Source: Reyranella sp. (GTDB taxonomy: Bacteria; Pseudomonadota; Alphaproteobacteria; Reyranellales; Reyranellaceae). From it: a DNA stretch of 64,000 nucleotides. Position 1 is the stretch's first letter. Each line of letters opens with the position of its first letter. Where the stretch lies: the NCBI RefSeq assembly GCF_004296935.1, contig NZ_SCVH01000106.1, positions 27,815 to 91,814 on the forward strand, in the 5' to 3' direction. The position numbers were made by a program, and so were the translations under genes. The notes under the pieces were generated by a model. That model ran no database searches. It was not told the origin of the DNA and saw only the letters and a list, made by a program, of their open reading frames with translations. Shown one piece after another: positions 7,871-15,821 of the stretch.

Positions 7871-9277
7871 TCAAGCCACGCGGTGCCGCGGCCGGATCAC
7901 CGTGACGCTGCAAGGTGCGTGTCCCGCGACCTCGGCCGAGACACTGCCCAGAAGGCTGCGCAACGCCGAGTCGGCCCGTGCGCCCAGGATGACGTGGTCG
8001 ACCCGGTTGGCGCGGACATGGTCGAGGATCGCCTCGGCGGCGCGGCGTCCTTCCAGCACGTGGAAGGTGATGCGGCCTTCGGCGAGGCCGAGCGGGGCTG
8101 CCCAGTGTTTGAGGTCGATCAGCCGCGTGACATGCTTGTTGCGCCCTTCGGTATCGAGCGAACTGTCGAGCGACATCCGGCTTGGTTCGAGCACGTTGAG
8201 GCAGGCGAGACGCGCGCCGGGCAAGGTCGCCAGGACCTGTCTGGCCGCCGTGCGCAGTGCCTCCGCGAGGTCGGGCGGCGTGCGGTCGAAGTCGATGGCG
8301 ACCACGACGATCGGGGCGTCCGCTGCCTGTCTGGCGGTTGGGCTGCCGAACAGGTCGACGGACACCGTGCCGAGGTCGAAGCGTCGCTTCAGGGCGGCGA
8401 GGTACGAGTGACGTTCCATGCGCTCGGCGCGTGCCGTCAAGGCGATCTGGTCGGGATGCTGCAGGTCGAGGGCGAGTTGCGTCGCCGTCGGGTGCCGCCG
8501 CGCCGGGTCGACCTCGAGGCAGCGCAGGATCGTCTCCTGCAACCAAGGCGGCAGATCGGGCCGCAGGCGGCGCGGCGGGACGGGATCGCGCCAGATCCGC
8601 CGCTTGAGTGGCCGCATGCCCACTGGGTCGCCGAACGGCAGCACATCGGTGGCGAAGAAATACATCAAGACGCCCAGCGCGAAGAGGTCGGAGCGTGGCT
8701 CGCGGCGATTGCCCATCACCTGCTCCGGCGCCATGTAGGGTGCCGTGCCATAGGGTACGCGGAACTCCTCCTCCATCAGGTCGGGCAGCCGGCCATGGCG
8801 CGACAAGCCGAAATCGATCAGCACGGCCCTGCCGTCGGGACGGAACATGATGTTCGAGGGCTTTACGTCGAGATGGACGACGTGCTGGCGGTGCAGATCG
8901 TCGAGCGCCAGAGCGATGCGGGCGCCAAGCTCGGCAACTTCGGCGGGCGCCAGCGGCAGATCGGCAAGGCGCGAGACCAGGGACTTACCCGATATGCGCT
9001 CCATGACGATGTAGGGCCGGACCTCGAAATCTCCGGCGGCGATGACCTTCGGCACATGCGGACCCGAGAGCCGCGGCAGGATCATCTGCTCCATCTCGAA
9101 GCTAACGATCGCGGCGGGATCTTCGCCCTCGTTGAGCAGTGGCGCCTTCATCACCAGGGGAATTGAATGGTCGGGGTCGGTCACCTCCCAGAGCGTCGCC
9201 ATACTGCCGACGTGCAGGCGCTGGCCGACCGTGAAGCCGTCGATCGTCTCGCCGGACTGCAGGCGGACTCCTGTCAT
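7871..9277 (-). CDS. Serine/threonine protein kinase fused to a universal stress (UspA) domain
   Basis: A 468-residue soluble protein. Residues about 12-275 are a Hanks-type kinase: the beta-3 Lys is probably Lys44 (LVMKAP), the catalytic loop is HLDVKPSN (residues 135-142, Asp137, with Leu where HRD kinases have Arg), and DFG (155-157) and APE (183-185) are present. The glycine-rich loop is degenerate (GQRLHVGSMATLWEV). Residues about 321-466 are a Usp domain ending in LLGSVSAEVAGHAPCSVTVIRP, the ATP-type Usp C-terminus, although the second Gly of the G-x2-G motif is Ala. No membrane segment is present, unlike PASTA kinases. It starts 3 bp after the metallophosphoesterase stop. Substrates are unknown. 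Confidence 0.9.
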   Translation of the reverse strand: MTGVRLQSGETIDGFTVGQRLHVGSMATLWEVTDPDHSIPLVMKAPLLNEGEDPAAIVSFEMEQMILPRLSGPHVPKVIAAGDFEVRPYIVMERISGKSLVSRLADLPLAPAEVAELGARIALALDDLHRQHVVHLDVKPSNIMFRPDGRAVLIDFGLSRHGRLPDLMEEEFRVPYGTAPYMAPEQVMGNRREPRSDLFALGVLMYFFATDVLPFGDPVGMRPLKRRIWRDPVPPRRLRPDLPPWLQETILRCLEVDPARRHPTATQLALDLQHPDQIALTARAERMERHSYLAALKRRFDLGTVSVDLFGSPTARQAADAPIVVVAIDFDRTPPDLAEALRTAARQVLATLPGARLACLNVLEPSRMSLDSSLDTEGRNKHVTRLIDLKHWAAPLGLAEGRITFHVLEGRRAAEAILDHVRANRVDHVILGARADSALRSLLGSVSAEVAGHAPCSVTVIRPRHRVA

Positions 9278-9280
9278 GCC

Positions 9281-10021
9281 TCAGCGTCCCGCGAACAGTC
9301 GCCTGGCCAGCCCCTCAGGCAGGCCGGCGCGTCGGATCTTTTCGGCCGTGGCATCGATGTCGTAGGGCACCCGATGGCAGGTGAGTTCGCGGCGCGCGGT
9401 GTCGAACATCGAATAGGCTGCTGCCGGATTGCCGTCGCGCGGCTGGCCGACCGAGCCCAGCACGGCGAACCAGCGCCGTCGGGCGGTCAGCGCCACGGCG
9501 ACGCCGTCCGTCGGCCGGAAGGTTGCCGTGCGTCCGAGCGGCGCCACGCCGTAGAGTGCCGGCAGATGGACGTGGCCGCAGAAGGCATATTTGGCCGACG
9601 TAGCTTTCAGACAACGCTCGGCGTCGTCGGCCCCGAGAACGTAGCGCCAGCGCGTACCCGCCGGCACTTCGGCATGGACGTAGAGCCGGTCCTCGTCCTC
9701 GATCTGCAACGGCAGATCTTCGAGGAAGCGGCGGGCGGCGTCGCCGAGCTGACCGCGCGTCTAGGCGATGGCGACGGTGGCGTCGGGGTTCATGCGTTCG
9801 GATGGTTCGGCGATGGCACGATCATGGTTGCCTTGCAGCGCCACGGCGCCCTTGCCGACCAGATCCATGATCGTGGCGAGGGTCCAGGCCGGGTCGGCGT
9901 TGTAGCCGACATGATCGCCGAGGAAGACGTGGCGCTCGGCGCCGTGGCGGCCCGCATGGGTGAGGCAAGCCTGGAATGCCTCGCGGTTGGCATGGATGTC
10001 GGCCATGAGGGCGATGCGCAT
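9281..10021 (-). pseudogene. Calcineurin-like metallophosphoesterase interrupted by one in-frame stop codon
   Basis: The reading frame from ATG 10019-10021 encodes RIALMADIHANREAF, FLGDHVGYNADP and LQGNHDRAI (metal-binding Asp/His/Asn motifs), then meets TAG at 9761-9763. Past that codon the same frame stays open to 9281 and encodes TRGQLGDAARRFLEDLP, then YAFCGHVHLPALYG (the GHxH motif) and a normal C-terminus. Joined, the product would be 246 residues, a typical length. The stop falls where I expect a Trp in the family (AxxWTRxQL), so a single TGG-to-TAG change would explain it. It is a recent nonsense mutation, a sequencing error or, less likely, suppressed; calling two separate genes is wrong. 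Confidence 0.8.
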
Positions 10022-10040
10022 GGCCGCACGATCGGCGCGG

Positions 10041-11417
10041 TCAGGCCCACCGCGCCGGCGAACTGCCGAGCGGCTCCGCGGGGCGGGCATAGAAGGCGGG
10101 CGTCTCGCTCAACTGCACGATCGGCCGCAGATGGTTCAGCCGGCCGAACGGGCCGACGCTCTCGGTGATCAGGCTCGCAAGCTCGTCGTCGGTCAATTCG
10201 GCCGCGCCTTTGCTGCCATCGATGGTGCCGAGGCTCGCGATCCAGTGCGCGACCTGGACCAGCGAGACGCGCACGAGCCACGACCCGCCCTGCTCGACGC
10301 GGCGAGCGAGGCCGACCATGGCGCCCAGGGCGGCGAGGTAGCCGGCGATATAGTCATTGGCCTGCACCGGCATGTTGTGCGGCTTCTCCAGCGTTCCCTG
10401 TGTCGCGGAAAGGCCGGTGACGTTCTGCACGATCGAGTCGAAGCCGCGCCGCGAGGACCAGGGGCCTTCGTGGCTGTAGGCGCAGATGCTGACGCAGACG
10501 ATGCCCGGTCGCAGCTCGGCCAGCCGCTCCGGCGAAAAGCCGCGCGCGGCGAGCGTGCCCGGCCGGTAGCCCTGGGTGAAGACATCGGCCTCGCGCACCA
10601 GGCCGGCCAGCGTCTCGATGCCGGCCGGTTCGCGCAGGTCGAGCCAGGCGCAGCGCTTGCCGTGGCCGGTGTCCATGAGGATCTCGGTCTGGTAGGGCAG
10701 GTGCTGTGCCGCGATGTGAAGGACCTCGGCACCGTTCTCCGCCAGCACGCGGCCACTGGTGGGGCCCGCCAGCACGCGCGTCAGATCGAGCGCCCGTATG
10801 CCGCTGAGCGGCCGGTCGCCTCTCGGCAGCGGCCGCGGCGGCGCCTCGCCGATCTTGACGATGTCGATCAACGGCAGCCTGGCGACGGCGATGCCGTGCG
10901 GATGGGCGTTCCATTCGTCACGGCTGCGCACGAGGCCACCGACGCAGCCGCCCGAAGCGATCGCCTCCTCGATGGCGAGGCCGTCCCACTTGGCGACGGC
11001 CTCCGCCAGCGCCTCGCGCGTCTCGGCCTTGGCGCCCGAGATACGTAGCGCGCCGGCGCGGTGGTGCGGATGGTTGGTGTGCAGGAACATGGTCCGGCCG
11101 TCGCGCGTCGGGTAGTGGCCGGCCAGCGGATCCCACGATACAGGCTTCTCGCCGTTCTGCCGCACGTAGGTGTTGGAGCGCAGCGAGGCCGCGGCGGCGC
11201 GCAGATCGATGCTCACGGACTGCGGCTTGCCGGTCCGCAAACGCCAGAGATCCGAGACGGCGAGGCCCACCGCGCCCAGGGCTGCCGATCCGGCGCGGCC
11301 GATGCGCCACGGCGTCACGAACACGGGATCGTCGCCGCCGCTGATCGCCAGGGAATCGTCGGCGCGTCGGGTGCGGCCGAGCTGGCCAAGGACGTCGTGG
11401 GCGAGATCCTGGCTCAC
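10041..11417 (-). CDS. CaiB/BaiF family CoA transferase (class III), apparently permuted
   Basis: A 458-residue protein. The segment near residue 210, LSGIRALDLTRVLAGPTSGRVLAENGAEVL, is the signature normally found at the very N-terminus of class III CoA transferases; it is followed by GYRPGTLAARGFSPERL. The first 200 residues instead resemble the usual C-terminal half (GHYPTRDGRTMFLHTN, EEAIASGGCVGGLVRSRDEWNAHPHG). GTG at 11417 is chosen: GGAGG lies 5 bases upstream and the codon overlaps the preceding stop (GTGA). The family moves CoA between organic acids; the substrate is unknown. The upstream partner is an alpha/beta hydrolase. Confidence 0.82.
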   Translation of the reverse strand: MSQDLAHDVLGQLGRTRRADDSLAISGGDDPVFVTPWRIGRAGSAALGAVGLAVSDLWRLRTGKPQSVSIDLRAAAASLRSNTYVRQNGEKPVSWDPLAGHYPTRDGRTMFLHTNHPHHRAGALRISGAKAETREALAEAVAKWDGLAIEEAIASGGCVGGLVRSRDEWNAHPHGIAVARLPLIDIVKIGEAPPRPLPRGDRPLSGIRALDLTRVLAGPTSGRVLAENGAEVLHIAAQHLPYQTEILMDTGHGKRCAWLDLREPAGIETLAGLVREADVFTQGYRPGTLAARGFSPERLAELRPGIVCVSICAYSHEGPWSSRRGFDSIVQNVTGLSATQGTLEKPHNMPVQANDYIAGYLAALGAMVGLARRVEQGGSWLVRVSLVQVAHWIASLGTIDGSKGAAELTDDELASLITESVGPFGRLNHLRPIVQLSETPAFYARPAEPLGSSPARWA

Positions 11418-12139
11418 TTGTCCTCCCACGTATTCGGCATGATCCGGGTCAAGAGCGCCATCAGCGCATCGGGGCAGGTGATGTGGGGATTGTGGCTGGC
11501 GTCGAGCTCGTAGGATTTCCAGCCGGCCTCGCTCTTGGCGCGTTCGCTGAACTGGCGGAAGACGTCGCCCGGTCCGTTGCGCGTTGCATAAATATAGTGG
11601 CGCGGTGGCGGCGGCTCGTTCGACTCGAGTTTCAGCTTCTGCTCGAAGGTCCGGATGGGCTGTGGCCGGCGGCGCGGGCTGGCCCAGGCGACATCCTCGG
11701 GCGCGGTGTCGGGCGGCATCGGATTGATGGGAAGCCGCCAGCCGTCGCCGTCCTTGACGGCCCCGGCGCGCATGTTGGCCTCGGCCTTGGGGCCTACCAG
11801 ATCGAACAGGCTCTGGCCGTCTTTGGGGGCGAAGGCGTCGATGTAGACCACGCGCGCAATGCGCTCGCGTGCCTTGTCGACGACGCCGGTCGCGACCATG
11901 CCGCCATAGGAATGGCCGAGCAGGGTGACGTCGGTCAGGTTCTCGATCTCGAGCACCGCCAGCACGTCCTGGATGTGCGTCGACAGGTCGATCTCGGGGC
12001 GGGCGAGATGAGCGCGCTCGCCGAGTCCTGTGTAGCTCGGCGAGAAAAACTCGTGGCCGGCGGCCCTGAACAGAGGTCGCATCTTTTTCCAGGCCCAGGC
12101 TGCGGACCAGGCGCCATGCGCCAGAACGATCGTTCCCAT
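11414..12139 (-). CDS. Alpha/beta hydrolase (esterase/hydroxynitrile-lyase-like)
   Basis: A 241-residue cytoplasmic alpha/beta hydrolase. The oxyanion motif is VLAHGAWSAAWAW, the nucleophile elbow is LLGHSYGGMVA with the catalytic Ser, VVYIDAFAP follows the family acid region, and the C-terminal LDASHNPHITCPDAL supplies the catalytic His. It resembles plant MES/HNL-like esterases and small bacterial hydrolases of unknown substrate. The GGGAGG ribosome site before the ATG is good. Its stop overlaps the start of the CoA transferase gene (GTGA), so the pair is co-translated. It is divergent from feoA with a 58 bp shared intergenic region. Confidence 0.85.
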   Translation of the reverse strand: MGTIVLAHGAWSAAWAWKKMRPLFRAAGHEFFSPSYTGLGERAHLARPEIDLSTHIQDVLAVLEIENLTDVTLLGHSYGGMVATGVVDKARERIARVVYIDAFAPKDGQSLFDLVGPKAEANMRAGAVKDGDGWRLPINPMPPDTAPEDVAWASPRRRPQPIRTFEQKLKLESNEPPPPRHYIYATRNGPGDVFRQFSERAKSEAGWKSYELDASHNPHITCPDALMALLTRIMPNTWEDK

Positions 12140-12180
12140 CGCCTCTACCTCCCTGCTGGAAAAGCCTCTTTCCCAGTGCT

Positions 12181-12199
12181 ATTACGAATTAGTCGCAAT
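12181..12199. promoter_or_regulatory. Inverted repeat at the feoA start, candidate iron-regulator operator
   Basis: ATTACGA - ATTAG - TCGCAAT is an inverted repeat of 7-base arms with one mismatch and a 5-base centre, 19 bp in all, the size of a Fur box, and TTGCGA/TCGCAA half-sites occur in known Fur-family operators. It overlaps the feoA ATG (12198), where a bound repressor would block transcription or initiation. The assignment is inference from size, half-site and position. Confidence 0.4.
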
Positions 12200-12476
12200 G
12201 TCTGCCAGACCAACCATAGCATTAGGTGATGCGCGCGTGGGCTTTCGCGGCCGCATCGAGGCGCTCTCCGCCGAGCACGTCGGGGGCGGCCTGCCGGGTC
12301 CCGAGCTGGAACGCCGGTTGATCGAACTGGGCTTCGTCGAGGGCGCCGATGTCGAGCTGCTGCACCAGGGCCTGTTCGGCAGCGACCCGATTGCGGTGCG
12401 CGTGGCACACGCGACCATCGCGCTCCGCCGGCGTGAGGCCATGGCGATCCTTGTGAGCGCCGAGATCCCGACGTGA
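12198..12476 (+). CDS. feoA: Ferrous iron transport protein A
   Basis: A 92-residue protein with an SH3-like FeoA domain (LPGPELERRLIELGFVEGADVELLHQG then DPIAVRVAHATIALRRREAMAI). FeoA is the small cytoplasmic accessory of the FeoB ferrous iron channel. It is slightly longer than the 75-residue enterobacterial form, with an N-terminal extension. There is no clear ribosome site before the ATG; translation may be leaderless or start at a site missed here. Its stop overlaps the FeoB GTG start (GTGA, 12473-12476). A palindrome that could be an iron-regulator site overlaps the start. Confidence 0.88.
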   Translation: MSARPTIALGDARVGFRGRIEALSAEHVGGGLPGPELERRLIELGFVEGADVELLHQGLFGSDPIAVRVAHATIALRRREAMAILVSAEIPT

Positions 12477-14347
12477 ACACCGTCGCTTCCCTTGCCGCTC
12501 CCACTGTCGCGTTGGTCGGCAACCCCAACTGCGGCAAGACGGCGTTGTTCAACGCGCTCACCGGCAGCCGCCAGAAGGTCGCCAACTATCCCGGCGTCAC
12601 AGTCGAAAAGAAGGTCGGTCGCCTGACCACGCCGGCCGGCCGCGTCGTGCAGATCGTCGACCTGCCCGGCACCTATTCCTTGCGCGCGCGCTCGCCCGAC
12701 GAGGAGATCACGCGCGATGCCGTGCTCGGGCGCCTGGCGGGCGAGGTCGCGCCCGACCTCATCGTCTGCGTCGCCGATGCCTCCAACCTGCGGCTGGCAC
12801 TCCGCCTTGCGCTGGAACTGAAGCGCGTCGGCCGGCCGGTGATGCTGTCGCTCAACATGATGGACATCGCCCGCAAGCGTGGCATTGAGATCGACGCGGC
12901 TCGCCTGTCGCGCGACCTCGGCGTGCCGGTCGTGAGCTCGGTCGCGGTGCGCCGCGGCGGCACCGACGAGCTGCTGCGCGAACTCGACGGTGCGCTGGCC
13001 AGCCTGCCGGCGGCCGGCGCCTCCTCGTGGTGCGCGCCCGACGCCGGCGAATTGCGCGGCGGACAGCACGAGGCCGACCGGTTGCTGTGCGCGGCGGTGC
13101 GCCGGACCGGCGAGCGCGATGCCGGCACGGCGCGGGTCGATGCCGTGCTGCTGCATCCCGTGGCGGGCCTCGCCATCCTGCTCGCCATCCTTTTCGTCAT
13201 GTTCCAGGCGGTGTTTGCCTGGGCAACGCCGGGCATGGATGCGATCGAGGCGGGCTTCCATTGGCTGGGCGACTTCGTCGAGATGGCGCCGCTACCCGAC
13301 CTGCTCAAGAGCTTCCTCAAGGACGGGCTGATCGGCGGTGTCGGCAGCGTGCTCGTGTTCCTGCCCCAGATCGTGATCCTGTTCTTCTTCATCCTGGTGC
13401 TCGAGGACCTGGGTTACATGGCACGCGCGGCGTTCCTGATGGATCGCATCATGGGGGGCGCCGGCCTGCATGGGCGCGCCTTCATCCCGCTGCTGTCGAG
13501 TTTCGCCTGCGCCATCCCGGGGATCATGGCCACGCGTGTGATCGACGATCGTCGCGATCGTCTCACCACCATTCTGGTGGCGCCGCTCATGACCTGCTCG
13601 GCGCGTATCCCGGTCTACACGCTGATCATCGGAGCCTTCATCCCCGATCGCGACGTGTGGGGCTTCGTCGGCCTTCAGGGCCTGGTGATGTTCGGACTGT
13701 ACGCTACGGGCATCGCGGGCGCGCTCGCCGTGTCGTTCGTGCTGAAGCGCCTGATCTGGCGAGGGTCGGCGGGCGAGCCCTTCATGCTCGAGTTGCCGGA
13801 CTACAAGATCCCGCGGCTGAAGAGCCTTGCCATCGGCCTGTGGACGCGCGCTGCGATCTTCGTCAGGCGCGCCGGCACCATCATCCTCGCCATGATGGTG
13901 TTGATCTGGCTGCTGGCGACGTTCCCGCAGCCACCGGAGGGCGCCACCGAGCCCGCCATCAACTACAGCCTGGCTGCCATGATCGGATCGGCGATCCAGC
14001 CGCTGACAGCGCCGCTCGGCTTCAACTGGCAGATCAATGTCGCGCTGATCCCCGGCATGGCGGCACGCGAGGTGGCGGTCGGCTCGCTCGGCACCATCTA
14101 CGCCATCAGCGGCGGCGAGGAAGCCGTCGACAAGATCGGCCAGGCACTCAGCGCGCAATGGAGCCTCGCCACGGCGCTGGCGTTCCTCGCTTGGTACGTG
14201 TTCGCGCCGCAATGCGCCTCGACGCTCGCCGTCATCCGGCGCGAGACCGGCAGCTGGACATGGATGTGGGTGACGTTCTTCTACATGCTGGCGCTGGCCT
14301 ATGTGGCAGCCTTCGCCACCTACCAGATCGCGTCGGCGTTCGCCTAG
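12473..14347 (+). CDS. feoB: Ferrous iron transporter B
   Basis: A 624-residue inner-membrane Fe(II) transporter. The N-terminal G domain has G1 GNPNCGKT (residues 16-23), YPGVTVE (G2), DLPGTYSL (G3, from residue 63) and NMMD (G4). The membrane part holds two Gate-type cores with FIPLLSSFACAIPGIMATR and IPGMAAREVAVGSLGTIYA, whose cysteine and glutamate positions match other FeoB proteins. It is shorter than the 773-residue E. coli protein and no feoC follows, as is usual outside the enterobacteria. GTG start, coupled to feoA. Its TAG stop shares CTAG with the convergent DUF486 gene. Confidence 0.96.
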   Translation: MNTVASLAAPTVALVGNPNCGKTALFNALTGSRQKVANYPGVTVEKKVGRLTTPAGRVVQIVDLPGTYSLRARSPDEEITRDAVLGRLAGEVAPDLIVCVADASNLRLALRLALELKRVGRPVMLSLNMMDIARKRGIEIDAARLSRDLGVPVVSSVAVRRGGTDELLRELDGALASLPAAGASSWCAPDAGELRGGQHEADRLLCAAVRRTGERDAGTARVDAVLLHPVAGLAILLAILFVMFQAVFAWATPGMDAIEAGFHWLGDFVEMAPLPDLLKSFLKDGLIGGVGSVLVFLPQIVILFFFILVLEDLGYMARAAFLMDRIMGGAGLHGRAFIPLLSSFACAIPGIMATRVIDDRRDRLTTILVAPLMTCSARIPVYTLIIGAFIPDRDVWGFVGLQGLVMFGLYATGIAGALAVSFVLKRLIWRGSAGEPFMLELPDYKIPRLKSLAIGLWTRAAIFVRRAGTIILAMMVLIWLLATFPQPPEGATEPAINYSLAAMIGSAIQPLTAPLGFNWQINVALIPGMAAREVAVGSLGTIYAISGGEEAVDKIGQALSAQWSLATALAFLAWYVFAPQCASTLAVIRRETGSWTWMWVTFFYMLALAYVAAFATYQIASAFA

Positions 14348-14703
14348 GCTGGAATCGGCCCCTTGAAGACGAAGAAGGCGCCAGCGCAGATCAGGGTGAA
14401 GCCCACCAGGTGATTGAGCGTGATGCGCTCGCCAAGATAGAGGACCGAGAAGGCGGCGAACACGGTGAGCGTGATCACCTCCTGCATGGTCTTGAGCTCG
14501 GCGGCGGAATAAACCGTATGGCCCCAGCGGTTGGCGGGCACGGCGAAGCAGTATTCGATGAAGGCGATGCCCCAGCTTGCCACTACCACCAGCCACAAGG
14601 GCCTGTCGGTGAACTTCAGATGCCCGTACCAGGCGAACGTCATGAAGATATTTGAGATCAACAGCAGGACGATGGGCGTGATGGCGGGTGGCAGCCAGGT
14701 CAT
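14344..14703 (-). CDS. DUF486 family (DMT superfamily) small membrane protein
   Basis: A 119-residue protein with four hydrophobic segments and the DUF486 signature ISNIFMTFAWYGHLKF near the N-terminus and VFAAFSVLYLGERITLNHLVGF near the C-terminus. It resembles one half of a drug/metabolite transporter and probably dimerises; the function is unknown. The stop codon overlaps feoB's stop (CTAG). The start lies 8 bp downstream of the Bug receptor gene's stop, so the two are likely co-transcribed. Confidence 0.85.
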   Translation of the reverse strand: MTWLPPAITPIVLLLISNIFMTFAWYGHLKFTDRPLWLVVVASWGIAFIEYCFAVPANRWGHTVYSAAELKTMQEVITLTVFAAFSVLYLGERITLNHLVGFTLICAGAFFVFKGPIPA

Positions 14704-14711
14704 CGGCAGGT

Positions 14712-15677
14712 CTACTCCGGTTTGATTCCGAGCTTCTTGATCAGCGGCACCACGGCCTTGTCCTCGGTGTCGAACATCGCCGCCGTCTCCTGCGGCGTGG
14801 TCGGATAGGCCTCAGCCGTGAGATCAGCGAAGCGCTTCACGACGGCCGGGTCCTTCAGGACCTTGACCATCGCCGCGTTGAGCTTGGCCACCACCTCGGG
14901 CGGCATTTTGGCCGGGCCGAACAGACCGGTGAAGGTGCTGAAGGTGAAGTTCTCAAGGCCCTTCACGCCCGACTCCTTCATCGTCGGCACGTCGGGCAGC
15001 TCCGGGATGCGCTTGTCCGAGGAGACGGCGATGGCGCGCATCTTGCCACTCCTGATGTGGCCGATGGCGGCGTTGACCTGGTCGACCTGGGCCGTCACCT
15101 GGCCCGCGATCACGTCGATGCTGGCGGCGCCCGACCCCTTGTAGTGGATCAGCGTGTATTTCGTGCCGGTCGCATCGCCGATCAGCTCGAGCGCCAGGTG
15201 GTTGGTGGTCCCGATGCCGGAATCGGCCACCGGAAACTTGCCGTCGCGGCCGAGCGCGATGAAGTCGGCCATGGTCTTGATCGGCGAGCTCGGCGTCACG
15301 AGCAGGACGGCCGGCACGCGCTGTATGTGGCTGATCGGCGTGAAGGCGGTGCGCCAGTCGTAGGGCGCGTTGCCGTAGATGGCGGGCACCGCCACCAGCG
15401 AGTTGGCCGACACCAGCAGCGTGTATCCGTCGGGCGCGGCGCGGGCGACGACGTCGCTGCCGATCATGCCGCTGGCGCCGGCCTTGTTCTCGACCAGCAC
15501 GGTGACTCCCAGCACATCCTTCAGCTTGTCGGCGATGATGCGGGAGGTGACGTCGATATTCCCGCCCGGGGCGTAGGGCGCCATGATCCTGATCGGCTTG
15601 TCGGGGAATTCCGCAAGCGCCGGCCCCGGGCCGACGACGAGGCCGAAAAGGCCGGCGAGAATTGCAATGACACGCAT
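14712..15677 (-). CDS. Bug family tripartite tricarboxylate transporter receptor (TctC-like)
   Basis: A 321-residue periplasmic binding protein. The signal peptide MRVIAILAGLFGLVVGPGPALA is followed by EFPDKPIRIMAPYAPGGNIDV, NKAGASGMIGSDVVARAAPDGYTL and DSGIGTTNHLA, all classic Bug motifs. ATG at 15675-15677 is chosen because AGGAGG lies upstream and it begins the signal peptide directly; a start 22 codons upstream would bury it. There are no TctA/B genes beside it; the nearest transporter is the TRAP system to the right. The ligand is unknown, probably a carboxylate. Confidence 0.9.
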   Translation of the reverse strand: MRVIAILAGLFGLVVGPGPALAEFPDKPIRIMAPYAPGGNIDVTSRIIADKLKDVLGVTVLVENKAGASGMIGSDVVARAAPDGYTLLVSANSLVAVPAIYGNAPYDWRTAFTPISHIQRVPAVLLVTPSSPIKTMADFIALGRDGKFPVADSGIGTTNHLALELIGDATGTKYTLIHYKGSGAASIDVIAGQVTAQVDQVNAAIGHIRSGKMRAIAVSSDKRIPELPDVPTMKESGVKGLENFTFSTFTGLFGPAKMPPEVVAKLNAAMVKVLKDPAVVKRFADLTAEAYPTTPQETAAMFDTEDKAVVPLIKKLGIKPE

Positions 15678-15821
15678 GGGAAGGGTTTCCTCCTGATTTC
15701 CTTGTCGCGAGCCTAGAAGAACGCGATCTGCGAGTGGCCGCAACAGGCGATCACAAGGGACCCAATCACCGACCTTCCGGGCTATTCCCGCGAATATCCT
15801 TTCGCGCCGCCGGGATCCGAT

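Noticed and set aside
9281-10021. Two separate small phosphoesterase genes split at 9761
   Set aside because: The motifs of one enzyme are split between them and the frame is the same; a nonsense codon explains it better, and the second part lacks its own good start.
13027-14655. Long plus-strand frame overlapping feoB
   Set aside because: It lies inside feoB in another frame, is Arg/Ala-rich and has no motif; feoB is certain.
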